A DNA stretch of 64,000 nt from DASXIF01 sp036498145 (GCA_963708625.1 CAVPSV010000004.1:310001-374000), one strand, 5' to 3'; shown: positions 1 to 8,705, numbered from the stretch's first letter. Numbers and translations: made by a program. Notes: a model not told the origin generated them from the letters alone.

Positions 1-1
1 C

Positions 2-751
2 GGTGTCGACGGAACGGATGCCGCATTCGTGCTCGGCAGTCAAGCGATCATCTCGGCGATCGTCTTGAACGTCATGCTGTGGCTCGCCCTGCTCGTGTCC
101 ATACCGCTGGCCGGGGTGCACCCGATCTACGTCGTCATCGCCCTCGTCGGCCTCGTTGCGCTGTTCGCCGTCTCCGCCTTGCTCTACACGTTCACCCGCG
201 GTGAGGAACAGGCGGTGCGCGCCGTACGTGCCGTTGGTAGGCGCCTGCCCCGCGTCGGCGCGGACCGCCTCGAGGCGATCGTGCGGCACGTCAGCGAGTC
301 GGTCGGGCACCTTACCCACGACCGGCTCGTGCTCAGGCGGGCATCGGCTTGGGCAGCGGTGAACTGGCTGCTCGATGCCGCGTCACTGTGGGCATTCCTC
401 GCCGCGTTCGGTCACTTCATCGATCCGATCAAGCTGTTCGCTGCCTACGGCATCGCAAACGTGCTCGGCGCCATTCCGATCGTGCCCGGTGGCTTGGGCA
501 TCATCGAGGCATCCTCGGCATCGTTGCTGGTGAGCTTCGGCGTGCCACGAGTCACGGCGACACTCGGAGTGCTCGGGTGGCGATTGGTGAACTTCTGGCT
601 GCCGATACCGGCGGGCGCAGCTGCCTACGTCTCCCTCAGCTTGCCGCGAGGATCTCGGCTGCGCCAGGCGCGAAAGGCCGTTGCCGAAATGTCCGAAGCG
701 CCGCCATCATCCGACCCGCCGCAGCCGCCAGATCCCCCAGCAGACCAGTAG
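2..751 (+). CDS. YbhN/MprF-type flippase-domain membrane protein (5' partial)
   Basis: Integral membrane protein of the UPF0104/YbhN family, related to the membrane half of lysylphosphatidylglycerol synthases. The reading frame is open to the left window edge, so the N-terminus is missing. About 250 residues are visible. Several hydrophobic helices are present, and the segment IPIVPGGLGIIEAS holds the PGGLG-x-x-E signature seen before the last helices of this family. The tail is Pro-rich and hydrophilic. Family members are proposed lipid flippases; substrate here is unknown. The gene converges on the Fic gene. Confident for family, not for function. Confidence 0.8.
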   Translation, partial: GVDGTDAAFVLGSQAIISAIVLNVMLWLALLVSIPLAGVHPIYVVIALVGLVALFAVSALLYTFTRGEEQAVRAVRAVGRRLPRVGADRLEAIVRHVSESVGHLTHDRLVLRRASAWAAVNWLLDAASLWAFLAAFGHFIDPIKLFAAYGIANVLGAIPIVPGGLGIIEASSASLLVSFGVPRVTATLGVLGWRLVNFWLPIPAGAAAYVSLSLPRGSRLRQARKAVAEMSEAPPSSDPPQPPDPPADQ

Positions 752-799
752 GTCCGCACGCCCTGCGCCCGAGCGCGGTCAGATCGCGTGATCGCGGAG

Positions 800-1990
800 C
801 TACTGCGCGGCGCGGGCAATGCGTGCGCCCAAGTCGTCCAGCTCATCCAGGATGAGCGAGGCGCCCCAGACCTGGTTACGTCGACGATCGGTCAGAGACC
901 GGAGCACACCCGCTTGAGCGAGCCGCTCGATCCCCGTATACACACTGCTCACCGGTGCGCCGATCAGTTCCACCGCGTCGTCGGCCGAGAGCACCGGATG
1001 CGCCGGCAGCACGTCGAGCAGCTTCGCGGCGGCACTATCGATCCGAACCGGCCCCAACATCTGAGCCCATTCGTCCGGAATCGCGGCGAGCCGTTGCGCG
1101 CTGGTTGCCGACTCCGCCGCGGCTATCCGGGACGCAACCGCGAACGAGTCGATGATCGGCCGAACGTCCCCCTCGCGGTACGCCGTCAGCTGATCGAAAT
1201 ATCGGTCGCGGTGCGCCACCAGCGCGGAGGCGAGCGGCACGACGACACGGTTAGTCGCTCGTCGACGTCGCAGCGTCGCGTTGATCAGTGCTCGCCCGAT
1301 GCGCCCGTTCCCATCGGTGAACGGGTGTATTGATTCGAACTGGGCGTGCGCGACTGCTGCCTGCGCGAGGACCGGCATGTCGTCGCGATTGGCGAATTCG
1401 ATGACGTCGGCCATGTACTCAGCAACCGTCGCGGCGGGCGGCGGAACGTAGAGGGCGTTGCGCGGTGAGTAATCGCTACCACCGATCCAGTTCTGCACAT
1501 CGCGAAGCTGCCCCGCGTACCTGCTCTCGCCTGGGTCATCCGCCATCAGCGCCTGATGGGCCCGAAGCAACCCCGCCAACTCGACCTGCCCGCTGGCCGT
1601 CGTGTCGCTGATGAGCAGCTCCAGTGCGCGGGTTGCTGCGACCACGGAGGCGGCGGCCGAGCTCGCCTTGTTGCCGTGCAGGGCGCGCGCGTAATCGTCC
1701 AGGCTCGCCTCGACGAATTCGATCTTGGACGATGCCACGGACTCGGTCCGCAGCAGCAGGACGCCGAGGGCCTCCAACTGGTCGCCGTGGGTGTGGTCGA
1801 GCGCGACGATCTCGGCCACGGCCGACTCCATCTGCGCAGCCAGGTCGCTCTCGAGCGGGACGGGCAGGGTGGAGATCTTCGGCGGGAGCGCGACGCGGAT
1901 TTCGGCCAGCGTGCGGTCATCGCGATTGCCGCCTCGCTGTGCCTGCCGCCACGGCCGCACCTCGTACCGGTGCTTCGGCCAGCCCGCCAT
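800..1990 (-). CDS. Fic/DOC family protein with C-terminal winged helix
   Basis: Probable Fic-domain AMP-transferase of about 396 residues. The catalytic motif is intact: HPFTDGNGRIGR, with the His, the Asn and the distal Arg that bind Mg-ATP. An N-terminal Fic/DOC helical domain precedes it, and the last ~70 residues look like a winged helix (LSADDAVELIG, VYTGIERLAQAGVLR). I chose the ATG at 1990 because GGAGGTGAC lies just in front of it; an in-frame TTG at 2005 is also possible. Known family chemistry is AMPylation of target proteins; the target is unknown. No antitoxin gene is adjacent. The perfect palindrome immediately upstream suggests autoregulation by the C-terminal DNA-binding domain. 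Confidence 0.88.
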   Translation of the reverse strand: MAGWPKHRYEVRPWRQAQRGGNRDDRTLAEIRVALPPKISTLPVPLESDLAAQMESAVAEIVALDHTHGDQLEALGVLLLRTESVASSKIEFVEASLDDYARALHGNKASSAAASVVAATRALELLISDTTASGQVELAGLLRAHQALMADDPGESRYAGQLRDVQNWIGGSDYSPRNALYVPPPAATVAEYMADVIEFANRDDMPVLAQAAVAHAQFESIHPFTDGNGRIGRALINATLRRRRATNRVVVPLASALVAHRDRYFDQLTAYREGDVRPIIDSFAVASRIAAAESATSAQRLAAIPDEWAQMLGPVRIDSAAAKLLDVLPAHPVLSADDAVELIGAPVSSVYTGIERLAQAGVLRSLTDRRRNQVWGASLILDELDDLGARIARAAQ

Positions 1991-2003
1991 GTCACCTCCG
2001 GCC

Positions 2004-2035
2004 AAGTCGGAATAAGCCTATCGTTATTCCGACTT
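2004..2035 (-). promoter_or_regulatory. Perfect 12-bp-arm inverted repeat before fic
   Basis: Arms AAGTCGGAATAA (2004-2015) and TTATTCCGACTT (2024-2035) are exact reverse complements around an 8-nt centre. The element ends 14 nt before the chosen Fic start, next to its ribosome binding site, where an operator would block transcription or an mRNA hairpin would affect initiation. It is AT-richer than its surroundings. Confidence 0.7.
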
Positions 2036-2129
2036 AGCTGGGTATCTCGGACTAGCGACTGCCCTGGGTCCAGCGGCGACCACGCCGTGGCCGACGCGGA
2101 TCCACCGGTCAGCCAAGGCGACGGGTTCG

Positions 2130-2567
2130 TCAGATGGCGTGGTCGCGGCGGCGGGGCTGGCGCGCCACCACCAGCAGCATGCAACCCGAGACGATCATCA
2201 GTGCGCTCACGATGATCGCCGCGGTGTGGTCGGTGCCCGTCTCGGCCAGGACCGGCGGATTCACCGGCGGCACGGTTGGCGGCACCACGACCGGGCTGGT
2301 CGGCGCAATCGTCGGCGGTGCGGTGGTGCTGTGGCAGGCACACGTCGGCGGCACCGGGGGGACGGGGGGCAACGGCGGCACCGGCGTTAGCACCGGTGCG
2401 GGGGCCGCCGGCGGGACCGGCGGCACGGGTGCGGCGATCGGGGCCGACGCGCTCGCCGCGCCGGCCAGCAGCATGGAGCCACCGCCGAGCACGAACAAGC
2501 TGGCGAGGAGGATCACGAAAGCGCGGACGGGCCTGGCCCGGCGACCTGACGCAGAACGAACGGACAT
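2130..2567 (-). CDS. Small Pro-rich cell-wall-anchored protein, LAxTG sorting signal
   Basis: Secreted protein of about 145 residues. The start at 2567 follows a strong GGGAGGA. A basic N-terminus (RRARPVRAF) and a hydrophobic helix ending AGAASASA form a signal peptide. The middle is a Pro/Val-rich stalk (PVPPVPPAAP and similar) with a lone CAC cysteine pair. The C-terminus has LAETG, a hydrophobic helix and a basic tail (RRRDHAI). That is the class E sortase signal typical of Actinomycetota. It is probably exposed on the cell wall as a small stalk or spacer. No sortase gene lies in the window. Function unknown. Confidence 0.75.
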   Translation of the reverse strand: MSVRSASGRRARPVRAFVILLASLFVLGGGSMLLAGAASASAPIAAPVPPVPPAAPAPVLTPVPPLPPVPPVPPTCACHSTTAPPTIAPTSPVVVPPTVPPVNPPVLAETGTDHTAAIIVSALMIVSGCMLLVVARQPRRRDHAI

Positions 2568-2742
2568 CCGGTCCTCCCCGTTAGACCCGGTCCCACTGAC
2601 CCGGTTCACTCAAGACGCACACAGCATCTTCCTTCCCACCCCGGCACGCAACCAACCGCCCCGACCCAGGACGGCCAACTGCGGGAACGTCGGCCCCCTC
2701 GCGATGGCGACTCCGTCCGATCACCACACAGCGCGGGCAGCG

Positions 2743-3723
2743 ATGATGGTCGGCGTGGAAACCACTCGGGCAGCGCCCGGCATCATCCGCACCGTGGGCC
2801 TGAGCAAGACCTACCCGACGATGACCAGGCCCGCCGTCGACCGGCTGGACCTGGACATCCCGACCGGCGAGATCTTCGGCCTGCTCGGCCCGAACGGCGC
2901 CGGCAAGACGACGACCGCGGGCATGCTGACGACTCGCGTCGTGCCGACCTCGGGACAGGCGTTCATCGGCGACGTCGACGTGGTCGCACACCCGGCGCTC
3001 GCCAAGCAGCTCAGCGGGATCGTGTCCCAGCAGAACACGCTGGACCGGCAGCTGACCGTTCGGGAGAACCTGTACTTCCACGGCCGGCTGTTCGGCATCA
3101 GCAGCCACGCGTCTCGAGTCACCGCCGACGAACTACTCGAACGGTTCCAGCTCACCGAATGGGCCAACGCGTCGGTCTACGCACTCTCGGGCGGCATGGC
3201 ACAGCGATTGATGGTGGCGCGGGCGGTGTTTCATCGACCAGCCGTGTTGTTCCTCGACGAACCGACCGCGGGCTTGGATCCACAAAGCCGGCTCGCGCTG
3301 TGGGAGATGCTCGGTGACCTCAATCGGCAGGGCCAGACCATCGTGCTGACCACGCACTACATGGAGGAGGCCGATCATCTCTGCCAGCGGGTCGCCATCA
3401 TCGATCACGGCCGGATCGTGGCACTGGACACGCCCGCCGAACTCAAGCGCACGATCGGCGCGGACACCGTGGTGACCGTGAAGACCGCCGGCGACCCCGA
3501 CACGCTGGCTCGGCTGCTGACCTCGGCCATCACCGGCGTGACCCGAACCCGCACCGTCGGCAACGGCGTCGAGCTGCACGTCAAAGGCGGGGAACATCTC
3601 GTACCCCAGGTGGTGAACGCGGCCGAGGGCGGCGGATTCGCCGTGCTGGACCTATCCCTCGCCGAACCCACGCTGGAGACCGTGTTCATCCAGCTGACCG
3701 GGAAGGAGTTGCGCGAAACGTGA
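2743..3723 (+). CDS. ABC exporter ATP-binding protein (DrrA-like)
   Basis: ATPase of an ABC-2 type exporter, about 326 residues. Walker A is GPNGAGKTT, the signature is LSGGMAQR, Walker B is AVLFLDEPTAGLDP, and the H-loop is TTHYMEE. A C-terminal regulatory domain of ~80 residues follows, as in DrrA-type drug-export ATPases. The start is uncertain: two ATGs at 2743 and 2746 have only a weak ribosome site. The stop overlaps the permease start (GTGA), so the pair is translationally coupled. The substrate may be a hydrophobic natural product or lipid; no biosynthetic genes flank it. Confidence 0.88.
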   Translation: MMVGVETTRAAPGIIRTVGLSKTYPTMTRPAVDRLDLDIPTGEIFGLLGPNGAGKTTTAGMLTTRVVPTSGQAFIGDVDVVAHPALAKQLSGIVSQQNTLDRQLTVRENLYFHGRLFGISSHASRVTADELLERFQLTEWANASVYALSGGMAQRLMVARAVFHRPAVLFLDEPTAGLDPQSRLALWEMLGDLNRQGQTIVLTTHYMEEADHLCQRVAIIDHGRIVALDTPAELKRTIGADTVVTVKTAGDPDTLARLLTSAITGVTRTRTVGNGVELHVKGGEHLVPQVVNAAEGGGFAVLDLSLAEPTLETVFIQLTGKELRET

Positions 3724-4598
3724 CCGCTATCCCGCAGGTCGAGACGCGGACGCCGTTCGCGACGTCGCCGACCCGGACCGCGTTCGCTGCCAGCCGTACC
3801 GCGTTGGGGGCGCTGCTGCTGCGCGACCTGGTCGTGCTCGGCAAGCACACCGGCGAATTCGTGCTGCGCACCGTCATCCAGCCGTTCCTGCTGTGCTTCG
3901 TGTTCCTGTTCGTCTTCCCGAAGATCGGCCAGGGCATCGGCGGCTCGGGGCGCGGCGCTGAGTCGTCGTTCGCCACCGTGCTGGTCCCCGGCGTCGTCGG
4001 CATCTCGATCATGTTCCAAGGCGTGCAATCCATCGCGCTGGCCATGGCGCAGGAATTCGGGTTCACCAGGGAGATCGAAGACCGGGTCCAGGCGCCATGT
4101 CCGATCTGGTTGGTCGCCATCGCCAAGGTGCTCTCCGGCGCCGCGCAGGGCGCGATCTCAGCCGCCATCGTGCTGCCGATCGCCGCCGTGGTGCACGCGC
4201 GCGGCGCAACCGCGCAGCTCAACCTGCACTGGCTGTACATCCTGACGCTGGTCCCGCTCGCCTGCGTCGCCATGGCCGGCCTCGGCCTCATCCTCGGCAC
4301 CAGCTTCGAGCCGCGGAATATCGGCTTGATGTTCGGATTCATCATCCTGCCGATCACCTTCCTGGGCGGCACCTACTACCAATGGACCCGACTCGCGCCG
4401 GTCACGATCGGCGGGTGGCATTGGCTGCAGACGCTCGTCCTCATCAACCCGCTGATCTACGTCAACGAAGGCATGCGTGCCGCGTTCACCGACGCCCCGC
4501 ACATGCACCTCTACGTGATCTACCCGGTGTTGCTCGGTTTCTCGGCTGCGTTCCTGGCCCTCGGGCTGCGCAACTTCCGGCGCCGCGTCCTGTCCTGA
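3720..4598 (+). CDS. ABC-2 type exporter permease (DrrB-like)
   Basis: Membrane partner of the upstream ATPase, 292 residues with about six hydrophobic segments (for example LLCFVFLFVF, GLMFGFIILPITFLGG). The segment LGGTYYQW followed by NPLIYVNEGMR is typical of ABC-2 permeases of the DrrB/NodJ group. GTG start at 3720 overlaps the ATPase stop by four bases. Likely function is export of a small lipophilic compound; substrate not deducible. Confidence 0.85.
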   Translation: MTAIPQVETRTPFATSPTRTAFAASRTALGALLLRDLVVLGKHTGEFVLRTVIQPFLLCFVFLFVFPKIGQGIGGSGRGAESSFATVLVPGVVGISIMFQGVQSIALAMAQEFGFTREIEDRVQAPCPIWLVAIAKVLSGAAQGAISAAIVLPIAAVVHARGATAQLNLHWLYILTLVPLACVAMAGLGLILGTSFEPRNIGLMFGFIILPITFLGGTYYQWTRLAPVTIGGWHWLQTLVLINPLIYVNEGMRAAFTDAPHMHLYVIYPVLLGFSAAFLALGLRNFRRRVLS

Positions 4599-4609
4599 GA
4601 CGATGCGGC

Positions 4610-5632
4610 TCAGCCCGCGGCAATGGCGAGCGAAAGCTCGTCGGCGGCGGGATATGGCAACGACAGGATGACTCGATCGGCGAGGCCCCCGAACCGCCGG
4701 ACCAGCTCCGAGCGAACCCCTGCCACGTCCCCCACCACGGCGAAGGTGTTCAGGATGCTGTCGTCGATCAGGCTCGCCAGCTCGTCCCAACGCCCGGCCT
4801 TCGTCAAAGACCGGGCCTCGCCATGCAGCGCCGACAGGCCGTGATGGGCCAGCACCGGCACATACGCCGGGGTCGACGCGTAGAACCCGATCTGGCGTCG
4901 AGTCCCCGCGACCGCGGCGTCCAGCTCCTGTTCGGTCCGACCGGACGCCACCATGACCATCGCCGCCAGGGTGAACGCGCGGTCCGAGTTGCCGGCGCCC
5001 GCTCGGCTGCGCGTCACGCCGGGACCCAGCACGTCGCGCAGGTAGCTCGAGGACAGCAACGGGTGCGCGATCAGCCCGTCGGCGACCGCACCGGCCGCCT
5101 CGACCATCTTCGGCCCGACCGCCCCGAGCCAGATCTGCGGGCTGTCGAATCCCAGCGGTCCCGGCGACAGCAGCGGCGGCATCAATGTGTGCGTGTAGAA
5201 CTCGCCGCGGAAGTCGAGCGGCTCACCGGTCTGCCACGAGTGCCAGATGCTGCGCAGCGCCGCCACGTACTCGCGCATGCGTGCGGCCGGACGCGACCAC
5301 GGCATCCCGTACCGATACGCGATGTGCGCCTTGATCTGAGAGCCGAGACCGAGGATCGTACGACCGCCACTGACCCGGTGCAGGTGGTAGGCCGAATACG
5401 CCATCGACATCGGCGTCCGGCCGAACGCGATCGAAACGCCGGTGCCGAGTTGCAGGGTTGAGGTCGAGGCACTAGCCAACGTCAGCGAGATGAACGGATC
5501 CTGCGTTCCCTCCGGCACGAAGAAACCGCCGATGCCACATTCCTCGGCGGCGTGTGCGAGCGCCGCGGTCCGATCGTCCGGACCGTGATAGGAGACGTCG
5601 ATTCTCAGCGGCGCAATCACTGCGCTGGTCAA
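4610..5632 (-). CDS. LLM-class F420-dependent oxidoreductase
   Basis: About 340 residues with a luciferase-like monooxygenase TIM barrel (LQLGTGVSIAFGRTP, GRTILGLGSQI, PQIWLGAVGPKM). The pattern fits the TIGR03617-type F420-dependent oxidoreductases of Actinomycetota. These use reduced F420 to reduce or oxidise small organic substrates. The TTG at 5632 gives the longest product; a GTG at 5620 (VIAPLRIDV) is equally plausible. It lies 7 nt after the lectin-like gene on the same strand and may share its transcript, though a functional link is not evident. Substrate unknown. Confidence 0.82.
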   Translation of the reverse strand: MTSAVIAPLRIDVSYHGPDDRTAALAHAAEECGIGGFFVPEGTQDPFISLTLASASTSTLQLGTGVSIAFGRTPMSMAYSAYHLHRVSGGRTILGLGSQIKAHIAYRYGMPWSRPAARMREYVAALRSIWHSWQTGEPLDFRGEFYTHTLMPPLLSPGPLGFDSPQIWLGAVGPKMVEAAGAVADGLIAHPLLSSSYLRDVLGPGVTRSRAGAGNSDRAFTLAAMVMVASGRTEQELDAAVAGTRRQIGFYASTPAYVPVLAHHGLSALHGEARSLTKAGRWDELASLIDDSILNTFAVVGDVAGVRSELVRRFGGLADRVILSLPYPAADELSLAIAAG

Positions 5633-5639
5633 TGGCTGG

Positions 5640-6929
5640 TCAGGACGCGCCGAGGCGGATCGTGGTCGTGTACTGACCGCTGTTGTTGCCGACGCCGATG
5701 TCGTTGATGCCGAGGTACAGCACCCCGTCGTCTTGCGCGATGCCGTTGTAGTTGGCGCCGACGAAGAAGATCGAGCCCGAACCCGCGATCAAGCCGATCA
5801 GCCCGGCGTGGTGCTCGCCGCCGCCGAGCAGCGAGTACTTGGCGAGATTCCCGATAGCCCCGTTCGGGCCGGCGAAGTTCCCCGGTGCGTTCGCCACCTG
5901 CCCGGTCGCCGTGATGTTGATTCGCTCGCCCTTGGCCACCACCAACCCGGTAGGCGTCCACGAGACCGTGCCCGGGACCGTCACCTTGTGCGCCGAACCA
6001 AGCGGCGCGGCAAGGTTGCCCGCGGCCGTACTACTGCTCGCCGAGACCGAGGTCGACGAATGAGCTGACGTCGAGGCGTGGCTGCTCGTACCGGTCGACG
6101 GGCCGCCCGCGGTGTGGTGCTTGCTCTTGGGCCACGCCACGAAGGCGACGACCCCGATCACGACCAGCGCGACGACGATGGCGGCAACGATCACGCCGGT
6201 GCGGCGTCCACCGCCGGCACCACCACCCTGCGGCGTCGGAACCGTCGACATCGGACCGGACGGCGGCGGGGGCGAACCCGGACCACGCGCCGACGCGACT
6301 GCCGCTGCCGGCGCCGCTATTGGCGGCGCGGCGGGCGGCGCGGGCTGACTGGGCAGCACGGTGGCCGGTTCACTGGACGCGCCCGGCTGGTAACTCGGTG
6401 CCGGCTGGCTCGGCGCGGGTTGGCTGGGTGTCGGCTGGCTCGGTGTCGGCTGGCTGGGCAGCATGGTGGCCGGTTCGCTGGACACGCCCTGGCTCGGTGT
6501 CGGCTGGCTGGGCAGCATGGTGGCCGGTTCGCTGGACACGCCCTGGCTGGGTGTCGGCTGGCTCGAAACCGGCTGGCTCGAAACTGGCTGGCTGGGTGTC
6601 GGCTGGCTCGGAATCATCGTCGGTTGCCCCAACGAGGAGGCGCCGACCGCTTCCTTCCACGCCGAAACCGCCCACTCCGCCCGGGCACGTTCGATGCCGC
6701 GATTGTTGAGATCGGCCACCAGCCGCGGCTCGACCACCGACAGATCGTTCGTGGCGGTGTGCTCGATCAATGTCTGCGGGATCCGCGCCTCCAGCGCAGC
6801 CACCAGCAGGAACACTTCGGACGGCTGCGCGCCGAGGTCGTTGAGGACGTTTCGCAGCAAGTTCTGGTCGGCCATCAATTGGGCGAGCGAAAAGTGCTCT
6901 ACTGCTTCGACGAGCGGGCTAGGCGCCAT
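5640..6929 (-). CDS. Membrane protein: adaptor-like domain, PSQ-repeat linker, TM, LecA-like lectin
   Basis: About 429 residues, start ATG after GAGGG. Residues ~1-95 form an all-helical domain ending ARAEWAVSAWKEAVG. It resembles the short N-terminal adaptor (effector-associated) domains of actinobacterial conflict and signalling proteins; this is from memory. A ~130-residue low-complexity linker of PSQPT/GVSSEPATML units follows. One TM helix (GVIVAAIVVALVVIGVVAFV) comes next, then a Ser/Thr stretch. The last ~115 residues resemble Pseudomonas LecA/PA-IL: WTPTGLVV, EHHAGLIGLI, then NDIGVGNNSGQY, matching LecA's calcium loop with the Asp and both Asn kept but one residue shorter. The lectin should be outside and the adaptor inside. 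It is divergent from the vWA-PP2C-kinase genes, so it may be their sensor. Confidence 0.72.
   Translation of the reverse strand: MAPSPLVEAVEHFSLAQLMADQNLLRNVLNDLGAQPSEVFLLVAALEARIPQTLIEHTATNDLSVVEPRLVADLNNRGIERARAEWAVSAWKEAVGASSLGQPTMIPSQPTPSQPVSSQPVSSQPTPSQGVSSEPATMLPSQPTPSQGVSSEPATMLPSQPTPSQPTPSQPAPSQPAPSYQPGASSEPATVLPSQPAPPAAPPIAAPAAAVASARGPGSPPPPSGPMSTVPTPQGGGAGGGRRTGVIVAAIVVALVVIGVVAFVAWPKSKHHTAGGPSTGTSSHASTSAHSSTSVSASSSTAAGNLAAPLGSAHKVTVPGTVSWTPTGLVVAKGERINITATGQVANAPGNFAGPNGAIGNLAKYSLLGGGEHHAGLIGLIAGSGSIFFVGANYNGIAQDDGVLYLGINDIGVGNNSGQYTTTIRLGAS
6340..6620 (-). repeat. Degenerate repeats coding the PSQ linker, incl. two 54-bp copies
   Basis: On the + strand, blocks such as GGCTGGCTGGGTGTC recur. 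Two near-identical copies containing GCAGCATGGTGGCC start 54 bp apart (6458 and 6512), coding an 18-residue unit (GVSSEPATMLPSQPTPSQ). The repeats stay in frame and could expand or contract by slippage, changing linker length. Confidence 0.8.
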
Positions 6930-7158
6930 AATTTCCCTCGAGATGGTGATCTACGCGCGAAGGGCAACTACCGCCGAGCGTGGCGCGAGCGGCCCGAGCC
7001 CGACTGAGCTTTCCGCACATCATGCCCGCTCGCCAGAGCCAGCGCCGAATGGAAACAATTAGGCTGATGCTGGCGATATTGGGACACGCTGGAAGACATT
7101 GCCCCGAGCTGGGTCCGACGTATTGTGATTCGTCCGGCCATGCGCTGAGGTGAACGAC
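6930..7158. promoter_or_regulatory. Divergent intergenic region of the lectin and vWA genes
   Basis: 229-bp region between two divergent starts. A possible rightward promoter is TTGCCC (7099-7104), a 16-nt spacer and TATTGT (7121-7126). GAGGTG at 7148-7153 serves as the vWA ribosome site. No long inverted repeat was seen. Shared control of the lectin gene and the triad is likely from layout only. Confidence 0.35.
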
Positions 7159-7851
7159 ATGGCGGAAGAGGTCCAGGAGCTGCGCTCTCTCGGCGGACCG
7201 ATGGCGCGTCGCCAATTGCATTTCATCTGGATTCTCGACGTCAGCGGCTCCATGCGGGCCGACGGCAAGATCCAAGCCCTCAACGTCGCCATCTCCGAAG
7301 CGCTGCCATCGCTGCGGGCGGCCGCCCAGGGCAATATGTCCGCCGACGTGCTGGTGCGCGCGGCCACCTTCAGCACCGGCGCCCAGTGGCACCACCCGGA
7401 GCCGACCCCGGTCGACGAATTTCGCTGGGAGCCGGTCAGCGCCGGGGGCTTCACCGACATGGGCGCCGCGCTGAGGATCGTCGCCGACGGCCTGCAGGTG
7501 CCGCCGATGCCCGAGCGTGGGTTGGCACCGGTGCTCGTCCTGGTCTCCGACGGACAGCCGACCGACGACTTCGACGAGGGACTGCGCCGCGTGCTGGACA
7601 CGACCTGGGGTTCCCGCGCCATCCGGTTGGCGATCGCGATCGGCCGCGACGCCGACCAAAACGTGTTGCAGACGTTCATCGGGCACGACAGCGGCCGGCA
7701 CCCGGTGCTGGCCAACAACCCCGAGGGCATCATCGCGGCCATTCGTTGGGCCTCGACCGCGGTGGCGCCGACCTTCCGCGACAACAGCGCCGTCGGCGTC
7801 CCCGGTGACGACGACCTGTTCTACGCACCGGACGACGTGTCCTCGTCATGA
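7159..7851 (+). CDS. vWA-domain protein, TerY/YegL-like
   Basis: Single von Willebrand A domain of ~230 residues. The MIDAS is complete: DVSGS at residues 27-31, the Thr in GGFTDMG and the Asp in SDGQPTDD. ATG at 7159 was chosen because GAGGTGA precedes it; a GTG at 7150 adds three residues. The stop overlaps the PP2C start (ATGA). vWA, PP2C and kinase-Zn-ribbon genes in this order are known as the TerY phosphorylation triad (E. coli yegL-pphC-yegI). The vWA protein is thought to be the metal-dependent adaptor or substrate of that triad. Confidence 0.88.
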   Translation: MAEEVQELRSLGGPMARRQLHFIWILDVSGSMRADGKIQALNVAISEALPSLRAAAQGNMSADVLVRAATFSTGAQWHHPEPTPVDEFRWEPVSAGGFTDMGAALRIVADGLQVPPMPERGLAPVLVLVSDGQPTDDFDEGLRRVLDTTWGSRAIRLAIAIGRDADQNVLQTFIGHDSGRHPVLANNPEGIIAAIRWASTAVAPTFRDNSAVGVPGDDDLFYAPDDVSSS

Positions 7852-8705
7852 GCGCCCGGATTGATCGGGTCGAGGTCACCACTGCGTCCGAGACCGGGGC
7901 CACGCACCGGCAGCACCAGCGCGAGTGCGAGGACGCCGTCGGCTGGAGCGGCGCGGACGGAGCCGCCGTGGTCGCCACGGTGGCGGTCGCGGACGGCCAC
8001 AGCGACCCGCGCTGCATTCGCAGCAAACTCGGCGCCGATTTCGTGGTGGCCGCGGCGACGGCGTTGCCGCCCGAACTTGCCGACGCGGACGAACTCGCCG
8101 CGGCGCTGATCGACACGTGGCGCCGCAGCGTCGATGAGCACCTGGCCGGTCACCCGCTCGACCCCGCCAGCGCCGTCAGTGACGCCGACGCCGACAGCGC
8201 CTCAGCTGCGTCCGCCGACGCGACCGACCGGGCCGAGGCGGCAACACTCGCCGAAGCGTGGGCGACGAACCCGCGAATCGCCTACGGCGCCACCGCGGTG
8301 CTGTGCCGGGTGAGCGCGGACGCCATCACCGTCGTGCGGGTCGGCGACGGCGACATCATCGCGGTCGGCCGCGACGGCGACGCCGACCGGCTGGCCGCAG
8401 TCGAGCGCCAGGCCGACGGCGCCACCGATTCGATCAGCCATCCGGATGCGTACGAGCTGGCACACAGTGCGCGCATCCCCGCCGACGCCGCCCCGGTGCT
8501 GCTGGTGCTCGCGACCGACGGCTTCGACAACGCCTATCCCAACGACGAATCCATGCTCCGCGCGGCCCGGGAACTGGCCGCACACCGCCGCGAGTCCGGT
8601 CAGCCGATCGGCGCCGACGCGCTCAGCACATGGGCCCGCGAAGCAGCCGACGTCAGCGGTGACGATGCCACCGTCGCCGTGGTCTGGATCGAGACCAAGC
8701 GATGA
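7848..8705 (+). CDS. PP2C-type Ser/Thr phosphatase, PphC-like
   Basis: Metal-dependent phosphatase of 285 residues. PP2C landmarks are visible: ADGHSD (usual DGHGG), YGATAVL, VGDGDI, LATDGFDN and GDDATVAVVW, giving the Asp set for the two-metal site. An Ala/Asp-rich insert (~residues 105-130) is probably a disordered loop. Both ends overlap neighbours by four bases, so it is co-translated with the vWA and kinase genes. It should reverse phosphorylation by the next gene product. Confidence 0.88.
   Translation: MSARIDRVEVTTASETGATHRQHQRECEDAVGWSGADGAAVVATVAVADGHSDPRCIRSKLGADFVVAAATALPPELADADELAAALIDTWRRSVDEHLAGHPLDPASAVSDADADSASAASADATDRAEAATLAEAWATNPRIAYGATAVLCRVSADAITVVRVGDGDIIAVGRDGDADRLAAVERQADGATDSISHPDAYELAHSARIPADAAPVLLVLATDGFDNAYPNDESMLRAARELAAHRRESGQPIGADALSTWAREAADVSGDDATVAVVWIETKR

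Noticed and set aside
6340..6620. Possible CRISPR or mobile repeat
   Set aside because: Repeats are in-frame coding units of a Pro/Ser linker, without spacers or terminal inverted repeats.
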